This document shows, in pieces, positions 7,718 to 17,261 of a stretch of 34,054 nucleotides of DNA. Origin of the DNA: an uncultured Desulfobacterium sp. (lineage in GTDB: Bacteria > Desulfobacterota > DSM-4660 > Desulfatiglandales > Desulfatiglandaceae); assembly GCA_900258555.1 (NCBI GenBank), contig LT984854.1, positions 510,392 to 544,445 on the forward strand, written 5' to 3'. Below the pieces are notes generated by a model. It made no database searches and was not told the origin of the DNA. It saw only the letters and a program-made list of their open reading frames with translations. The first letter of the stretch is position 1. The number at the start of each line of letters is the position of its first letter. The translations under genes were made by a program, and so were the position numbers.

Positions 7718-9043
7718 CTATCCAAAAAATGACGGCATCCTTAAATGCCCCTTTTTTGTAAATTGCTCCATCATCTTTTTTGTCTGGGCAAAATTCTTTA
7801 ACAGACGATTGATATCCTGCACCGTAGTGCCGCTGCCCATTGCGATCCTTCTTTTTCTGCTTCCATTTATGATCTTGTGGCTATGCCGCTCTTCTGCGGT
7901 CATGGAATTGATTATGGCCTCCACCTTAACCAACTCCTTCTGGTCAGGGGTGAAGCCCTTCATCTTTTTCAATTTGCCCATGCCTGGAATCATGTCCAAT
8001 ATCTGCTCAATGGATCCCAGCCTTTTGACCTGACCTATCTGCGTGCGAAAGTCTTCAAGATCGAATTCGTTTCGTCTGAGCTTTTTTTCTAACCTAATCG
8101 CCTCTTTTTCATCGAATTTATCCTGGGCCTTTTCAATCAGGGTGAGGATATCACCCATTCCCAGGATCTGAGATGCCATCCTGTCCGGATGAAAGGGCTC
8201 AAGCGCATCAATCTTTTCGCCAACTCCGATAAACTTTATGGGCTTGCCTGTAACCGCCTTAATGGACAGAGATGCACCACCCCTGGCATCACCTTCCATT
8301 TTGGTGAGGATAATGCCGGTGATATCCAAGGCAGCATTGAAATCCTTTGCAACGTTTACTGCGTCCTGCCCTGTCATGGCGTCCGCTACCAGTAGGATCT
8401 CAGCAGGATTGATCCGCTGCTTTATCCTGACAAGCTCTGCCATCAGTCCCTCGTCAATGTGCAGGCGGCCTGCGGTATCAATGATAAGGACATCAGCACT
8501 TGCCTTTCCAGCCATGGAAAGTGCCTCAAGGCAGATATCCTCAGGCTTTTTTCCGAGATCGGTTGGATGGACCGGGATGTTTATCTGTGCCCCGAGCTTT
8601 TCTAACTGATCAACAGCAGCAGGCCTGTAAATGTCAGCCGGTACAAGATAGGGCTGCCTGCCATGTTTTCTCAGGTGCCTTGCAAGCTTGGCCGCAGTGG
8701 TTGTCTTACCGGAACCCTGAAGGCCCACAAGCATAAGGGCATGGGGTGTCCGGCCGACAAACTGCAGCCCCTTATTGGCCTCACCCATCAAACGGGTCAA
8801 TTCCTCATTGACGATCTTTATTAACTGTTGGCCCGGGGTAAGGCTTTCAAGGACCTCCTGGCCCACAGCACGGACACGGATGTCTTCAACTAATTTTTTG
8901 ACAACTTTATAGTTGACATCTGCCTCAAGAAGGGCTAAACGCACCTCTTTAAGGGCATCCTGAATATTACTCTCGCTAAGTCTTCCCCTGCCTGTTACCT
9001 TTTTAAAGACCGCGTTTAGTTTTTCGGTTAAACTCTCAAACAT
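7718..9043 (-). CDS. ffh: Signal recognition particle protein Ffh
   Basis: Ffh is the GTPase of the signal recognition particle and brings membrane-protein ribosomes to FtsY. Its 441 residues show the three domains in order. The N domain is MFESLTEKLNAVFKKVTGRG. The G domain has GLQGSGKTTTAAKLARHL (P loop), DIYRPAAVDQL, LIIDTAGRLHID, ILTKMEGDARGG and GVGEKIDALEPFHPDRMA. The methionine-rich M domain has MIPGMGKLKKM and the 4.5S RNA contact SRKRRIAMGSGTTVQDINRLL. ATG at 9043 is used rather than the adjoining TTG. As first gene of the long minus-strand operon it is probably expressed from the promoter at 9074-9102. The 4.5S RNA gene is not in the window. Confidence 0.97.
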   Translation of the reverse strand: MFESLTEKLNAVFKKVTGRGRLSESNIQDALKEVRLALLEADVNYKVVKKLVEDIRVRAVGQEVLESLTPGQQLIKIVNEELTRLMGEANKGLQFVGRTPHALMLVGLQGSGKTTTAAKLARHLRKHGRQPYLVPADIYRPAAVDQLEKLGAQINIPVHPTDLGKKPEDICLEALSMAGKASADVLIIDTAGRLHIDEGLMAELVRIKQRINPAEILLVADAMTGQDAVNVAKDFNAALDITGIILTKMEGDARGGASLSIKAVTGKPIKFIGVGEKIDALEPFHPDRMASQILGMGDILTLIEKAQDKFDEKEAIRLEKKLRRNEFDLEDFRTQIGQVKRLGSIEQILDMIPGMGKLKKMKGFTPDQKELVKVEAIINSMTAEERHSHKIINGSRKRRIAMGSGTTVQDINRLLKNFAQTKKMMEQFTKKGHLRMPSFFG

Positions 9044-9073
9044 CAATTATGCCTCTAAGTTGACAAGCTTTTA

Positions 9074-9102
9074 GTATTAATTTAATCCCACTATTATGTC
9101 AA
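9074..9102 (-). promoter_or_regulatory. Sigma70-type promoter for the ffh operon
   Basis: Minus-strand TTGACA (9102-9097), exactly 17 bases, then TAATAC (9079-9074), about 30 bases before the ffh start. A plus-strand TTGACA at 9060-9065 faces it, so the two -35 boxes flank a shared inverted region; the plus copy has only a weak -10 and may or may not serve uvrA. I saw no obvious SOS-type operator. Confidence 0.6.
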
Positions 9103-9206
9103 TGAAAATTCCTTAACCTAAGACTTTGGGAAAGCAGCAGGTTCTCGATAGCCAAGGCAGGATTGGTATTGCACGGTCAATATCCACTTAAAAGATCGAA
9201 CGACAA

Positions 9207-12200
9207 ATGGATTTTATAAGACTTAAAGGTGCACGCCAGAACAATCTTAAAAACCTGGATCTTGAGATCCCTCTAAACCGTATAACTGTAATTACCGGGG
9301 TCAGCGGTTCGGGAAAGTCATCCCTTGCCTTTGACACCCTCTATGCGGAGGGACAGAGGAGGTATATCGAGACCTTTTCCCCTTACGCCCGTCAGTTCAT
9401 GGACCGGATGGACAGGCCCCAGGTGGATTCAATCGAAGGGATACCACCTGCTATTGCCATTGACCGCAAGGACCCGGTCAGGACATCAAGGTCCACGGTC
9501 GGCACCATGACCGAGATCACCGATTATGCGAAGCTCCTCTATGCCAGACTTGGACAACTCTACTGCGGAAAGTGCGATAGACCCGTCGTCGCTGAGACCG
9601 CCCAGGATGTATGGGAGAGAATAAAAGTGCTGCCTGTCGGCTCCGAGGTGGTCATTTCTTTCCCATACAAGCACGACGGCAGTCCTGTTGATCAGGTTAG
9701 GTTGGAGTTGGGGGGCATGGGGTTTTTCAGGCACATTATTAATGGTGCGGTTCAACCGCTTGATGATTGGCAGCCCACTGCCGGTGTAGATATTGATGTT
9801 GTAGCGGACCGTCTGCGCATTAGCGGCCGGGAGAAATCGCGGATTATTGATTCTGCTGAGCAGGGCCTTCGATTCGGCGGGGGGAGGATTGATGTCTGGA
9901 CCGGAGAGGGGGGGAGGATTCCGTTTTCCGGTACCCTTGAATGCGCCCATTGCAGGATCTCCTATGGGGCGCCCATACCCAATCTGTTTTCCTTTAACAG
10001 CCCCATCGGCGCATGCAAAACCTGCCGCGGCTTCGGCAGAAATATTGATATTGATGTGGATCTGATCATCCCCGACATGGGCCTGTCCATTAATCAGGGA
10101 GTTATCAAGCCTTGGGGCGACAGGGAAAAATCCAGGATGGAATTTGAGGAACTGATCGCCTTCTGCCGGAAACACAAGATCCCAACCGATATGCCCTTTG
10201 GCCGTCTTAGTGCGCTACAGCAAAGGATGATCATTGACGGGACACCTGACTACTACGGGGTCAGGGGATTTTTCAAGTGGCTTGAGACCAAGACCTATAA
10301 GATGCATGTCAGGGTGTTTTTGTCCCGCTACCGTTCTTACACCACCTGCCCCGACTGTAAAGGTATGCGATTCAGGGAAGAGGCCCTGCTCTATCGCCTT
10401 GGCGGGGTCAACATCGGTGAGCTCTATGCGATGAACGTCAATGACGCCTCTGCCTTTTTTAATAGTCTCACCCTGCCCCAGGGAGATCACGCCGGCAGGC
10501 TGGTGTTAAACGAAATCAAGGGGAGGCTTAAATACCTGATTGATGTTGGAGTGGGCTACCTCACACTCGACAGACAGTCCCGCACGTTGTCCGGCGGCGA
10601 GGTTGAGCGGGTAGCCCTTGCATCGGCCCTGGGATCTTCCCTTGTAAACACCCTCTACGTGCTGGATGAGCCCAGCATCGGGCTCCATCCCAGGGACACC
10701 GCTCGTCTGATCAATATCTTAAAAGGCCTTCGTGACATAGGAAACACGGTTGTAGTGGTCGAGCACGACTATGAGATCATGACAAAGAGCGACTATGTCT
10801 TGGACATGGGGCCGGAGGCAGGAGAACACGGTGGAGAGGTGATGTACTTTGGCCCCACGAATGGCCTGAAAAATACGTTAACCGGCCAGTATGTTACGGC
10901 CGAACGTCAGATCCCTGTTCCTGAGGCGCGCAGGTCCGCAAAAAAAGCGCATTGGCTGACCGTAATTGGGGCACAAGAAAACAACTTAAAGGGCATTGAT
11001 GTCAGGATTCCTCTGGGGCTTTTTGTCTGCATTACTGGTGTATCAGGTTCCGGCAAATCCACACTGGCCGAAGAGATCATCTACAAGGCAATCAAGAGGG
11101 AAAAGGGGGACCCGCAGGGTCGTCCGGGCTTACATAGGGGAATCCTGGGGCTTGAGCATATCTCGGATGTATTGCTTGTGGATCAGCAGCCCATTGGACG
11201 CACACCAAGGGCGAATGCCCTTACATATACAAAGGCCTTGGACCCCATCCGTCGCATGCTGGCTGACACTGCCTACGCACGCGAACAGGGTGTAGAGGCA
11301 GGGCATTTTTCATTCAACACCCCTGGCGGCAGATGCGAGACGTGCGGCGGGGAGGGCTTTGAAAGGGTGGAGATGCAGTTTCTCTCCGATGTGTTTATCA
11401 CATGCCCCGATTGCGGCGGAAAGCGCTTTAAGGATGATGTGCTGAAGGTCACCTACGAAGGGAAAAACATCCATGACATCCTTTGCATGACCGTGTCCGA
11501 GGCCCTGGACTTTTTTGGCGGCCAGAAAAAAATCATAGAGGCCCTGATGCCCCTTTACATGGTGGGGTTGGGTTACATCAGGCTCGGCCAGCCTGTCAGC
11601 ACCCTTTCCGGCGGAGAGGCCCAAAGGATGAAACTATCAAGGTACATTAAGCCGGACAACAAAAACCACAGGCTCTTCATCTTTGACGAGCCGACCACAG
11701 GCCTCCATTTCCATGATATTGAAACACTTCTTAAGCCTTTAACTAACCTGGTTGAGGAAGGAAACACGGTGCTGGTTATTGAGCACAATATGGATGTGAT
11801 CAAGACCGCAGACTGGATAATTGACCTTGGCCCTGAAGGGGGCGAGGAAGGCGGCCGCATTGTGGTTGAAGGCCCGCCGGAGAAAGTGGCGCTCCACAAG
11901 GGCTCCCATACTGGCAGGTTTCTCAAGTCCTGCATTAAAGGCCGCACAGTGCCCTGGTCTTTGCCAGCCTTGGCCCAGTTCGTCTCAGAGCCCGTTTCCG
12001 GATACGGAGAGGTCATCGCCATAAAAGGTGCAAGGGAGCACAATTTAAAAAATATAAGCCTTTCAATTCCCCGCAATCAGTTAGTGGTGCTCACAGGGGT
12101 ATCTGGCTCAGGTAAGTCCTCCCTTGCCTTTGATATCATATTTGCCGAGGGTCAGCGCCGGTATCTTGAAAGCCTCACTCCCTATGTCAGGCAGTATATG

Positions 12201-14477
12201 AAGATACTGGAGAGGCCTGAGGTGGATGTGGTCACCGGCCTTCCCCCTACTGTCGCGATCGAGCAGCGGATAAGCCACGCGGGCAGGCGCTCAACAGTAG
12301 CCACCCTTACAGAGATCTATCACTTTTTGAGGCTCCTGTTCAGCAAGGTGGGAGACCAGCACTGCCCCGGCTGCGGCAGAAAAATGAACTTCCAGACTGC
12401 CACGGACGTTATTGCCATTATCCGAAAGACATGCAGGGACAAAAAGGCGATGATCTTGGCACCAAAAATAATCGGCAGAAAGGGGTTTCACAAGGATGTG
12501 TTCACACATGCCCTGCGCAAGGGATTTAATCTCTGCCGCATTGATGGGGAAATTAAGGCCATTGAGCAGGGAATGTCATTAAGCCGCTATCAGGAACACA
12601 CAATCGAGGTTGTGGTTGGGACCCTGCCTGCCAGGGACATGGCCGGGGTTGTGGACCTTGCACTGGAAGAGGGTAAAGGGACCCTGCTGGTGGTGGATAA
12701 TGAAGGCAATCAAAACACATTCAGCCTGAAAGGCATATGTCCCGCCTGCGGGCTCGGGCTTCCGGCACTGGACCCCAGACTCTTTTCATTCAACAGCCGC
12801 GCTGGTGCTTGCCCTGCCTGCAACGGGCTGGGGGTGATCGGAGATGAGGATGAAAATTATCAGACCTGCGGCCTATGCAACGGCAGCAGGCTAAAGGCCG
12901 AGGCCCTCTCCGTAAGGATCGGTGGATATTCCATTCGGGATATAGTGGGGCACCCTGCAAGGGAACTCCAGCATATTATAAAGAAGATCAGTTTTGATCG
13001 CAGGCAGTCGCAGATCGCAAAACCCATTATGGCGGAGATCATCGAACGGATAACCCTGCTAAACCGACTGGGGCTCGGTTACCTATCCCTGGCAAGAAGC
13101 GGAAACACCCTATCGGGCGGCGAGGCCCAGAGGGTGCGGCTGGCCGCCCAGTTGGGGTCAAATCTTACAGGTGTATGCTATATTCTGGATGAACCCACAA
13201 TAGGCCTTCATCCCAGAGACAGCCGTATGCTGCTCGACGCCCTAAAGGAACTGAAAGACAGGGGAAACACAGTCCTTGTGGTGGAGCATGATGAAGAGAC
13301 TATCAGGGAGGCGGATATCCTGATTGACCTGGGGCCCGGGCCCGGCCAAAAAGGCGGCAGGGTCGTGGGCACGGGATGCTTAAGCGATCTTAAAAAGGTG
13401 AGGGCCTCGGTCACGGCGGCCTGTTTTGACGGAATTCCCCACCAAATCACATCACGTCTAAGACCCGCATATGACATTGATTTCATCAGGGTGCTGGGTG
13501 CAGTGGAAAATAACCTCAAGGGTATTGATGTAGATTTTCCTTTGGGAAGATTTGTCTGTGTAACCGGAGTCTCAGGATCGGGCAAGTCCACGCTGGTAAA
13601 AGAGACCCTGTACAAGGGGGTATTAAACCGTTTGACCCACAAGAAAGATCCTGCTGGGGGGTGCAGGGATATTACAGGATGGCAGGCCCTGGACAGGGTC
13701 CTTGAGGTGGATCACAGCCCGATCGGACGCACGCCCCGTTCTGTCCCCGCCTCGTACATCGGGTTTCTGGATCAGATCAGGGGGCTATTCGCCATAACGC
13801 CGGAGGCAAGGGCAAGGGGATACAGGCCTGGAAGGTTTTCCTTCAATGTCAATGAAGGAAGGTGCTCTGCCTGCAGCGGCCAGGGGAGCCTCAAGGTGGA
13901 GATGAGTTTTCTGCCTGATGTATATATCCACTGCGAGCAGTGCAATGGGAAAAGATTTGATGCTGAGACCCTGGCGGTCACGTACAGGGGAAAAGACATC
14001 TCACAGGTGCTTGACCTTACATTTGAAGAGGCAATGGATTTTTTTAAGGCCGTGCCGCAGATCAGGGATGCAGTCCGGTTTGTCTGCGATATCGGTCTGG
14101 GATATATGCGCCTTGGTCAGCCAAGCCCCACACTTTCGGGCGGGGAGGCCCAAAGGATAAAGCTCGCCCAGGAGCTTAGCAGACGATCAAAGGGCCGCAC
14201 ACTCTATGTGCTGGACGAACCGACCACCGGGCTTCATCTGGCCGATGTCATGAATTTAATCACAGTACTCCAGGCCCTGGTGGATGCCGGAAACACCCTG
14301 GTGATCATAGAACACAACCTTGAGATCATAAAAGAGGCGGACTACATAATAGACTTGGGTCCCGAAGGGGGTTATGATGGTGGCCGTGTTGTAGCCAAGG
14401 GCACTCCTTTGGATCTGATCAAGCACCCAGGTGGCTCGCACACGGCAAAAAGCCTTAAGAAATATTGTAGGCGTTAA
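9207..14477 (+). CDS. uvrA: Double-length UvrA: tandem fusion of two UvrA units (excinuclease ABC subunit A)
   Basis: UvrA finds bulky DNA damage and loads UvrB. A normal UvrA has about 940 residues and two ABC ATPase modules. This one has 1756 residues and four. Walker A motifs (GVSGSGKS) begin at residues 31, 611, 964 and 1454. Each module has its LSGGE signature and a DEP[ST][TI]GLH Walker B with the catalytic Glu. Unit one runs to about residue 930. Unit two restarts at [13 protein letters not shown], parallel to [13 protein letters not shown] at the N-terminus. Paired-cysteine zinc modules are present in both units (CAHC...[22 protein letters not shown]...[18 protein letters not shown]). 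The reading frame is intact with no stop at the joint. Tandem UvrA of about 1800 residues is known in chlamydiae, so the fused form has precedent. The two halves have diverged clearly, so this is not a recent duplication. The start lacks a strong binding site. Transcription probably ends at 14574-14615. Confidence 0.93.
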   Translation: MDFIRLKGARQNNLKNLDLEIPLNRITVITGVSGSGKSSLAFDTLYAEGQRRYIETFSPYARQFMDRMDRPQVDSIEGIPPAIAIDRKDPVRTSRSTVGTMTEITDYAKLLYARLGQLYCGKCDRPVVAETAQDVWERIKVLPVGSEVVISFPYKHDGSPVDQVRLELGGMGFFRHIINGAVQPLDDWQPTAGVDIDVVADRLRISGREKSRIIDSAEQGLRFGGGRIDVWTGEGGRIPFSGTLECAHCRISYGAPIPNLFSFNSPIGACKTCRGFGRNIDIDVDLIIPDMGLSINQGVIKPWGDREKSRMEFEELIAFCRKHKIPTDMPFGRLSALQQRMIIDGTPDYYGVRGFFKWLETKTYKMHVRVFLSRYRSYTTCPDCKGMRFREEALLYRLGGVNIGELYAMNVNDASAFFNSLTLPQGDHAGRLVLNEIKGRLKYLIDVGVGYLTLDRQSRTLSGGEVERVALASALGSSLVNTLYVLDEPSIGLHPRDTARLINILKGLRDIGNTVVVVEHDYEIMTKSDYVLDMGPEAGEHGGEVMYFGPTNGLKNTLTGQYVTAERQIPVPEARRSAKKAHWLTVIGAQENNLKGIDVRIPLGLFVCITGVSGSGKSTLAEEIIYKAIKREKGDPQGRPGLHRGILGLEHISDVLLVDQQPIGRTPRANALTYTKALDPIRRMLADTAYAREQGVEAGHFSFNTPGGRCETCGGEGFERVEMQFLSDVFITCPDCGGKRFKDDVLKVTYEGKNIHDILCMTVSEALDFFGGQKKIIEALMPLYMVGLGYIRLGQPVSTLSGGEAQRMKLSRYIKPDNKNHRLFIFDEPTTGLHFHDIETLLKPLTNLVEEGNTVLVIEHNMDVIKTADWIIDLGPEGGEEGGRIVVEGPPEKVALHKGSHTGRFLKSCIKGRTVPWSLPALAQFVSEPVSGYGEVIAIKGAREHNLKNISLSIPRNQLVVLTGVSGSGKSSLAFDIIFAEGQRRYLESLTPYVRQYMKILERPEVDVVTGLPPTVAIEQRISHAGRRSTVATLTEIYHFLRLLFSKVGDQHCPGCGRKMNFQTATDVIAIIRKTCRDKKAMILAPKIIGRKGFHKDVFTHALRKGFNLCRIDGEIKAIEQGMSLSRYQEHTIEVVVGTLPARDMAGVVDLALEEGKGTLLVVDNEGNQNTFSLKGICPACGLGLPALDPRLFSFNSRAGACPACNGLGVIGDEDENYQTCGLCNGSRLKAEALSVRIGGYSIRDIVGHPARELQHIIKKISFDRRQSQIAKPIMAEIIERITLLNRLGLGYLSLARSGNTLSGGEAQRVRLAAQLGSNLTGVCYILDEPTIGLHPRDSRMLLDALKELKDRGNTVLVVEHDEETIREADILIDLGPGPGQKGGRVVGTGCLSDLKKVRASVTAACFDGIPHQITSRLRPAYDIDFIRVLGAVENNLKGIDVDFPLGRFVCVTGVSGSGKSTLVKETLYKGVLNRLTHKKDPAGGCRDITGWQALDRVLEVDHSPIGRTPRSVPASYIGFLDQIRGLFAITPEARARGYRPGRFSFNVNEGRCSACSGQGSLKVEMSFLPDVYIHCEQCNGKRFDAETLAVTYRGKDISQVLDLTFEEAMDFFKAVPQIRDAVRFVCDIGLGYMRLGQPSPTLSGGEAQRIKLAQELSRRSKGRTLYVLDEPTTGLHLADVMNLITVLQALVDAGNTLVIIEHNLEIIKEADYIIDLGPEGGYDGGRVVAKGTPLDLIKHPGGSHTAKSLKKYCRR

Positions 14478-14533
14478 CGAGTTTTCACAACCTTTATCAT
14501 CATCGAAAACCTCTTGATGTTCTGATCTGCTGA

Positions 14534-14899
14534 ACTCCGGCAGTAACAGCCGTTGTCTTGACCGATGGCAGACAACTCCCTTGCCGCATGGTGTTCATCG
14601 GCAAGGGAGTTTTTTCCAATGTAGATTTTCTTTCCGGCTGCAAAGTAGATATTGATCATGGAGTTGTAGTCAATAACTTTACACAGACCAATTTTCCTGA
14701 TATACATGCTGCCGGTGATGTCGCAGCCACATTCGACCCTATAAAAGGAAAGAGGGTGGTGAGCGGGCTCTGGACCAATGCAGTAGAGATGGGCCGCTGT
14801 GCCGGAAATAACATGTCTGGTAATATTACGCGTCAGGGACGTTCGAAATACAAGAAGCCGTGCAGGGCTCTACCGATTTCTGATCCGGGAAACGATTGA
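14534..14899 (+). pseudogene. Remnant of an FAD-dependent pyridine nucleotide-disulfide oxidoreductase (C-terminal part)
   Basis: In one frame after a TGA the sequence reads TAVVLTDGRQLPCRMVFIGK, then GVFSNVDF, VDIDHGVVVNN, TQTNFPDIHAAGDVA, DPIKGKRVVSGLWTNAVEMG and RCAGNNMSG. That is the FAD-binding end of the NADH oxidase/nitrite-reductase-type oxidoreductases, whose intact members have DGR-LPADMVVVGIGVRPN, then PDIYAAGDVAE and WPNAVEQGR. Only about 110 residues remain; the N-terminal FAD and NAD domains are missing, there is no start signal, and the frame ends soon after the recognisable part. It lies just after uvrA and carries a terminator within it. I call it a decayed gene; a short functional protein is unlikely. 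Confidence 0.75.
14574..14615 (+). terminator. Strong intrinsic terminator inside the oxidoreductase remnant (for uvrA)
   Basis: A perfect 13-bp stem (AACTCCCTTGCCG / CGGCAAGGGAGTT) with a 12-base loop is followed directly by a run of six T. It stands about 97 bases after the uvrA stop and within the reading frame of the decayed oxidoreductase, over the residues GRQLPCRMVFIGKGVFSN. It would end uvrA transcription and separate it from the HPr-rapZ genes. On the minus strand no T run follows, so it acts in one direction. Confidence 0.8.
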
Positions 14900-14981
14900 T
14901 GTGGGACGCGTCAAGGCACAGATCATAGACCATAGACTGCACTATGGTCATTTTATCACCACCAAGAGGCGCTGGAAATAA
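14799..14981 (+). pseudogene. Short unrecognised coding fragment directly ahead of the HPr-domain gene
   Basis: A 60-codon frame ends in GRVKAQIIDHRLHYGHFITT followed by KRRWK and a TAA whose last A is the first base of the next gene's ATG (TAATG). Such an overlap is usual for a coupled upstream gene. Its last 35 residues look protein-like, while its first part overlaps the oxidoreductase remnant in another frame. I do not recognise the family. It may be the tail of a former operon gene or a small real one. Its only start would be a GTG at 14799. Confidence 0.35.
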
Positions 14982-16312
14982 TGACAAATTCCATTACCCT
15001 GCTTAACGCGGTAAAAGAGCAAAAAGTTATTTCAGAAGATGACTTTGCCAAGATGCTGGAACCAATGGCAGGCCCGTTTGTGGGATTATCCGTTTACATA
15101 GACAAGGCGGAAGAAAACGACCTTCAGACTGTCAACACCATGAGCCTTGCGGCAAACGTGATAAAGATTTCCTCGGACGTTGAACATATGCTGGACAGGT
15201 TTCACGCCAGGAATAACCGGAAATGGATATGGTTTCGCGAATTGACGGCTACAATCAAAAACATTGCAAAGGCGGCATTTCTCCTTGAGGAACTTAAGCA
15301 AAACGTTGGAGCAGAAAAACTCTTACCCAATGAATCTGATTTTTCAAAAAAAGCTGAGGACATAACACGGTTTTTCATAAATACCTTGAGGGTTTGTTTC
15401 CAGGAATTGAAGGAAGAGGGACTGCGGCTGAATATAAATTCTTCCAATAAAGAGGATCTGCCCAGATACAGGGTCAGGATGAGGGATGAGGTCATTCTGC
15501 CTCATACGATCGAGGAGATGGACGAATCTGATATCTCCGGTATGGTGACCAGGATCATCCAAAGGTATATGGAGGTGGCTGCAAAGATTTCTTCTCTCAA
15601 GAATATCACCAACCTAGAATCCAGGGAGTTGGTCAAGCATATCCCTACAAACGCAAATGAGAGTAAGTTCAGGCAACTGGGGACAGACCTCCACAATCTT
15701 CAGTCGTGGTACGACTCCTATGTCTTCAATCATCTGATCGAGAGGGAGTTCCCGGCCCTTAAAACGCTCCGCCAGATCCTTTTCGTCCAGTTAAACCTGT
15801 CAAAGATTGCAACTATCCTGAGCCACTACTATGAGAGGCATCTTTTTATCCCTTCATCCGTCACAGCCAGGTTGAAAAAAAGCGTCTCATCCACCGGAGT
15901 ACTTGAGGCCATATTTTTCTTCACCCTCTATTACTCGATAAAGCTCTCTGAAAAAGGCCTTGAATATGCCGACTCTCTTTCTAAATCCCTGCTTGTGCCC
16001 GATACCTGCGAGCTTCCAATACCCAGGAAAATGGGCTTCCATGCACGGCCCGCCACCAAGGTGGTCAAAGTGGTGCAGCATTACGGCACAGAGGTCAAGA
16101 TGCTGGTAGGGGATCAGTCATTTAATGCGGGCAGTGTGCTGGAGTTGCTTAGCGCAGGAGGCTATATTGTCACAAAGGGGTATGACAAGGTGATTTTTCA
16201 GGGTGACAAACGCACCTTGGATGATCTGCGGTTGCTGGCGGAATATAATTATGGAGAGACAGAGGACGGCAAGGCCAACCAGCTGCCGGAGGCGCTTTCC
16301 TATCTGGGGTAA
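14981..16312 (+). CDS. Large unrecognised helical domain fused to a C-terminal HPr phosphocarrier domain
   Basis: HPr carries phosphate from enzyme I. Here an HPr domain of about 85 residues forms the C-terminus of a 443-residue protein. MGFHARPATKVVKVVQHYG has the phosphorylatable histidine at 354. NAGSVLELLSAGG has a serine at 385, exactly 31 residues later, as His15 and Ser46 are spaced in classical HPr. The first 340 residues look mostly helical and cytoplasmic (no signal peptide or clear membrane span); I do not recognise them. RapZ follows after 26 bases and enzyme I is about 12 kb away, so phosphotransfer EI to this protein is plausible. No EII gene is near. A regulatory phosphorelay is inference. 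The ATG overlaps the stop of the preceding fragment; a weak GAGG stands 12 bases before it. Confidence 0.85.
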   Translation: MTNSITLLNAVKEQKVISEDDFAKMLEPMAGPFVGLSVYIDKAEENDLQTVNTMSLAANVIKISSDVEHMLDRFHARNNRKWIWFRELTATIKNIAKAAFLLEELKQNVGAEKLLPNESDFSKKAEDITRFFINTLRVCFQELKEEGLRLNINSSNKEDLPRYRVRMRDEVILPHTIEEMDESDISGMVTRIIQRYMEVAAKISSLKNITNLESRELVKHIPTNANESKFRQLGTDLHNLQSWYDSYVFNHLIEREFPALKTLRQILFVQLNLSKIATILSHYYERHLFIPSSVTARLKKSVSSTGVLEAIFFFTLYYSIKLSEKGLEYADSLSKSLLVPDTCELPIPRKMGFHARPATKVVKVVQHYGTEVKMLVGDQSFNAGSVLELLSAGGYIVTKGYDKVIFQGDKRTLDDLRLLAEYNYGETEDGKANQLPEALSYLG

Positions 16313-16338
16313 AACCGATCTTCAAGGGAGCTCGGGGG

Positions 16339-17205
16339 ATGATGAACCCCAACATAATAATCATTACCGGCCTGTCCGGTTCGGGCAAAAGCACGGCCCT
16401 CAACGCCCTCGAAGACCTGGGCTACTTTTGTGTGGACAACCTGCCGGTTCAGATATTACCTAAGTTTCTGGAACTGCACTCAAAGAGCGCTTCGGGGATA
16501 CGGAAATTGGGCTTTTGTATGGATATGAGGGAAAAGTCCTTTGCCGGCTCATGTGAGGCGGTCCTGGCAGAATTGAAGAGAAAGGGATTTCACCCTGAAA
16601 TCATCTTTCTGGAGGCCTCTGAAAATGCACTGATCAAGCGATACAGTCAGACCAGACGTCAGCACCCGCTTTTTGACGGTTCAAGCCTTCTCGAGAGCAT
16701 TCGGGCTGAAAAAACCCTCCTAAAGGATCTGAAAGCAATAGCAGACAGGGTAATTGATACCACCGATATATCTGTCCATAAACTCAAAGACACCATATTC
16801 CTTTACGCAGACAAGGACCACGAGACAAAAAGGATGCGTATTCAAATTCTTTCCTTTGGCTTTAAACATGGGCTCCCTCTTGAGGCCGATCTCTTGGTGG
16901 ACGTCCGCTTTTTGCCCAATCCCTATTTTGAACGGGATTTGAAGGAGTTGGATGGAAAGGATTTAAAGGTATGTCAGTTTGTCATGATTTCTGCCGAGAC
17001 ATTGGAGTTTTTGGATAGATATGTCTCTTTGCTTGCCTATATGATCCCATTATTTGAAAGAGAGGGGAAGTCCTATTTGACTATTGCTGTGGGTTGCACC
17101 GGCGGAAGGCATCGTTCTGTGGTGATTGCTGAAGAAATATTCAGTCGCCTCCGGAATCTGGGAATAAATATTGACTTGACCCATCGCGATATTGATATTT
17201 TTTGA
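16339..17205 (+). CDS. rapZ: RNase adapter protein RapZ (nucleotide-binding, YvcJ/YhbJ family)
   Basis: RapZ in enterobacteria binds small RNAs and guides their decay by RNase E, tuning glucosamine-6-phosphate synthase; elsewhere the family is known as a nucleotide-binding protein. The 288 residues have the Walker A GLSGSGKSTALNALEDLGYF, followed by CVDNLP, then EIIFLEASENALIKRYSQTR with RRQHPL, and a C-terminal domain with FGFKHGLPLEADLLVDVRFL, NPYF and IAVGCTGGRHRSV. All are typical and the length is normal. It stands between the HPr-domain gene and a beta-helix protein related to the GlmU acetyltransferase end, so the link to amino-sugar supply may hold here, though that is inference. Confidence 0.95.
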   Translation: MMNPNIIIITGLSGSGKSTALNALEDLGYFCVDNLPVQILPKFLELHSKSASGIRKLGFCMDMREKSFAGSCEAVLAELKRKGFHPEIIFLEASENALIKRYSQTRRQHPLFDGSSLLESIRAEKTLLKDLKAIADRVIDTTDISVHKLKDTIFLYADKDHETKRMRIQILSFGFKHGLPLEADLLVDVRFLPNPYFERDLKELDGKDLKVCQFVMISAETLEFLDRYVSLLAYMIPLFEREGKSYLTIAVGCTGGRHRSVVIAEEIFSRLRNLGINIDLTHRDIDIF

Positions 17206-17261
17206 ATGTCATTACTCAAATGGATGGGCAACAAACTGAATTTAAAAGGAGACCAGTACAT

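Noticed and set aside
9044-9206. SOS (LexA) operator ahead of uvrA
   Set aside because: I looked for CTGT-N8-ACAG and similar paired elements and found none convincing; the lineage's own LexA motif may differ.
9486-10175. 229-codon minus-strand open frame within uvrA
   Set aside because: It is a shadow of the uvrA reading frame, with no start signal and no recognisable domain.
14531-14533. In-frame TGA ahead of the oxidoreductase remnant as a selenocysteine codon
   Set aside because: Family members have no selenocysteine there, the sequence before it does not read as the same protein, and no selenocysteine insertion structure is evident.
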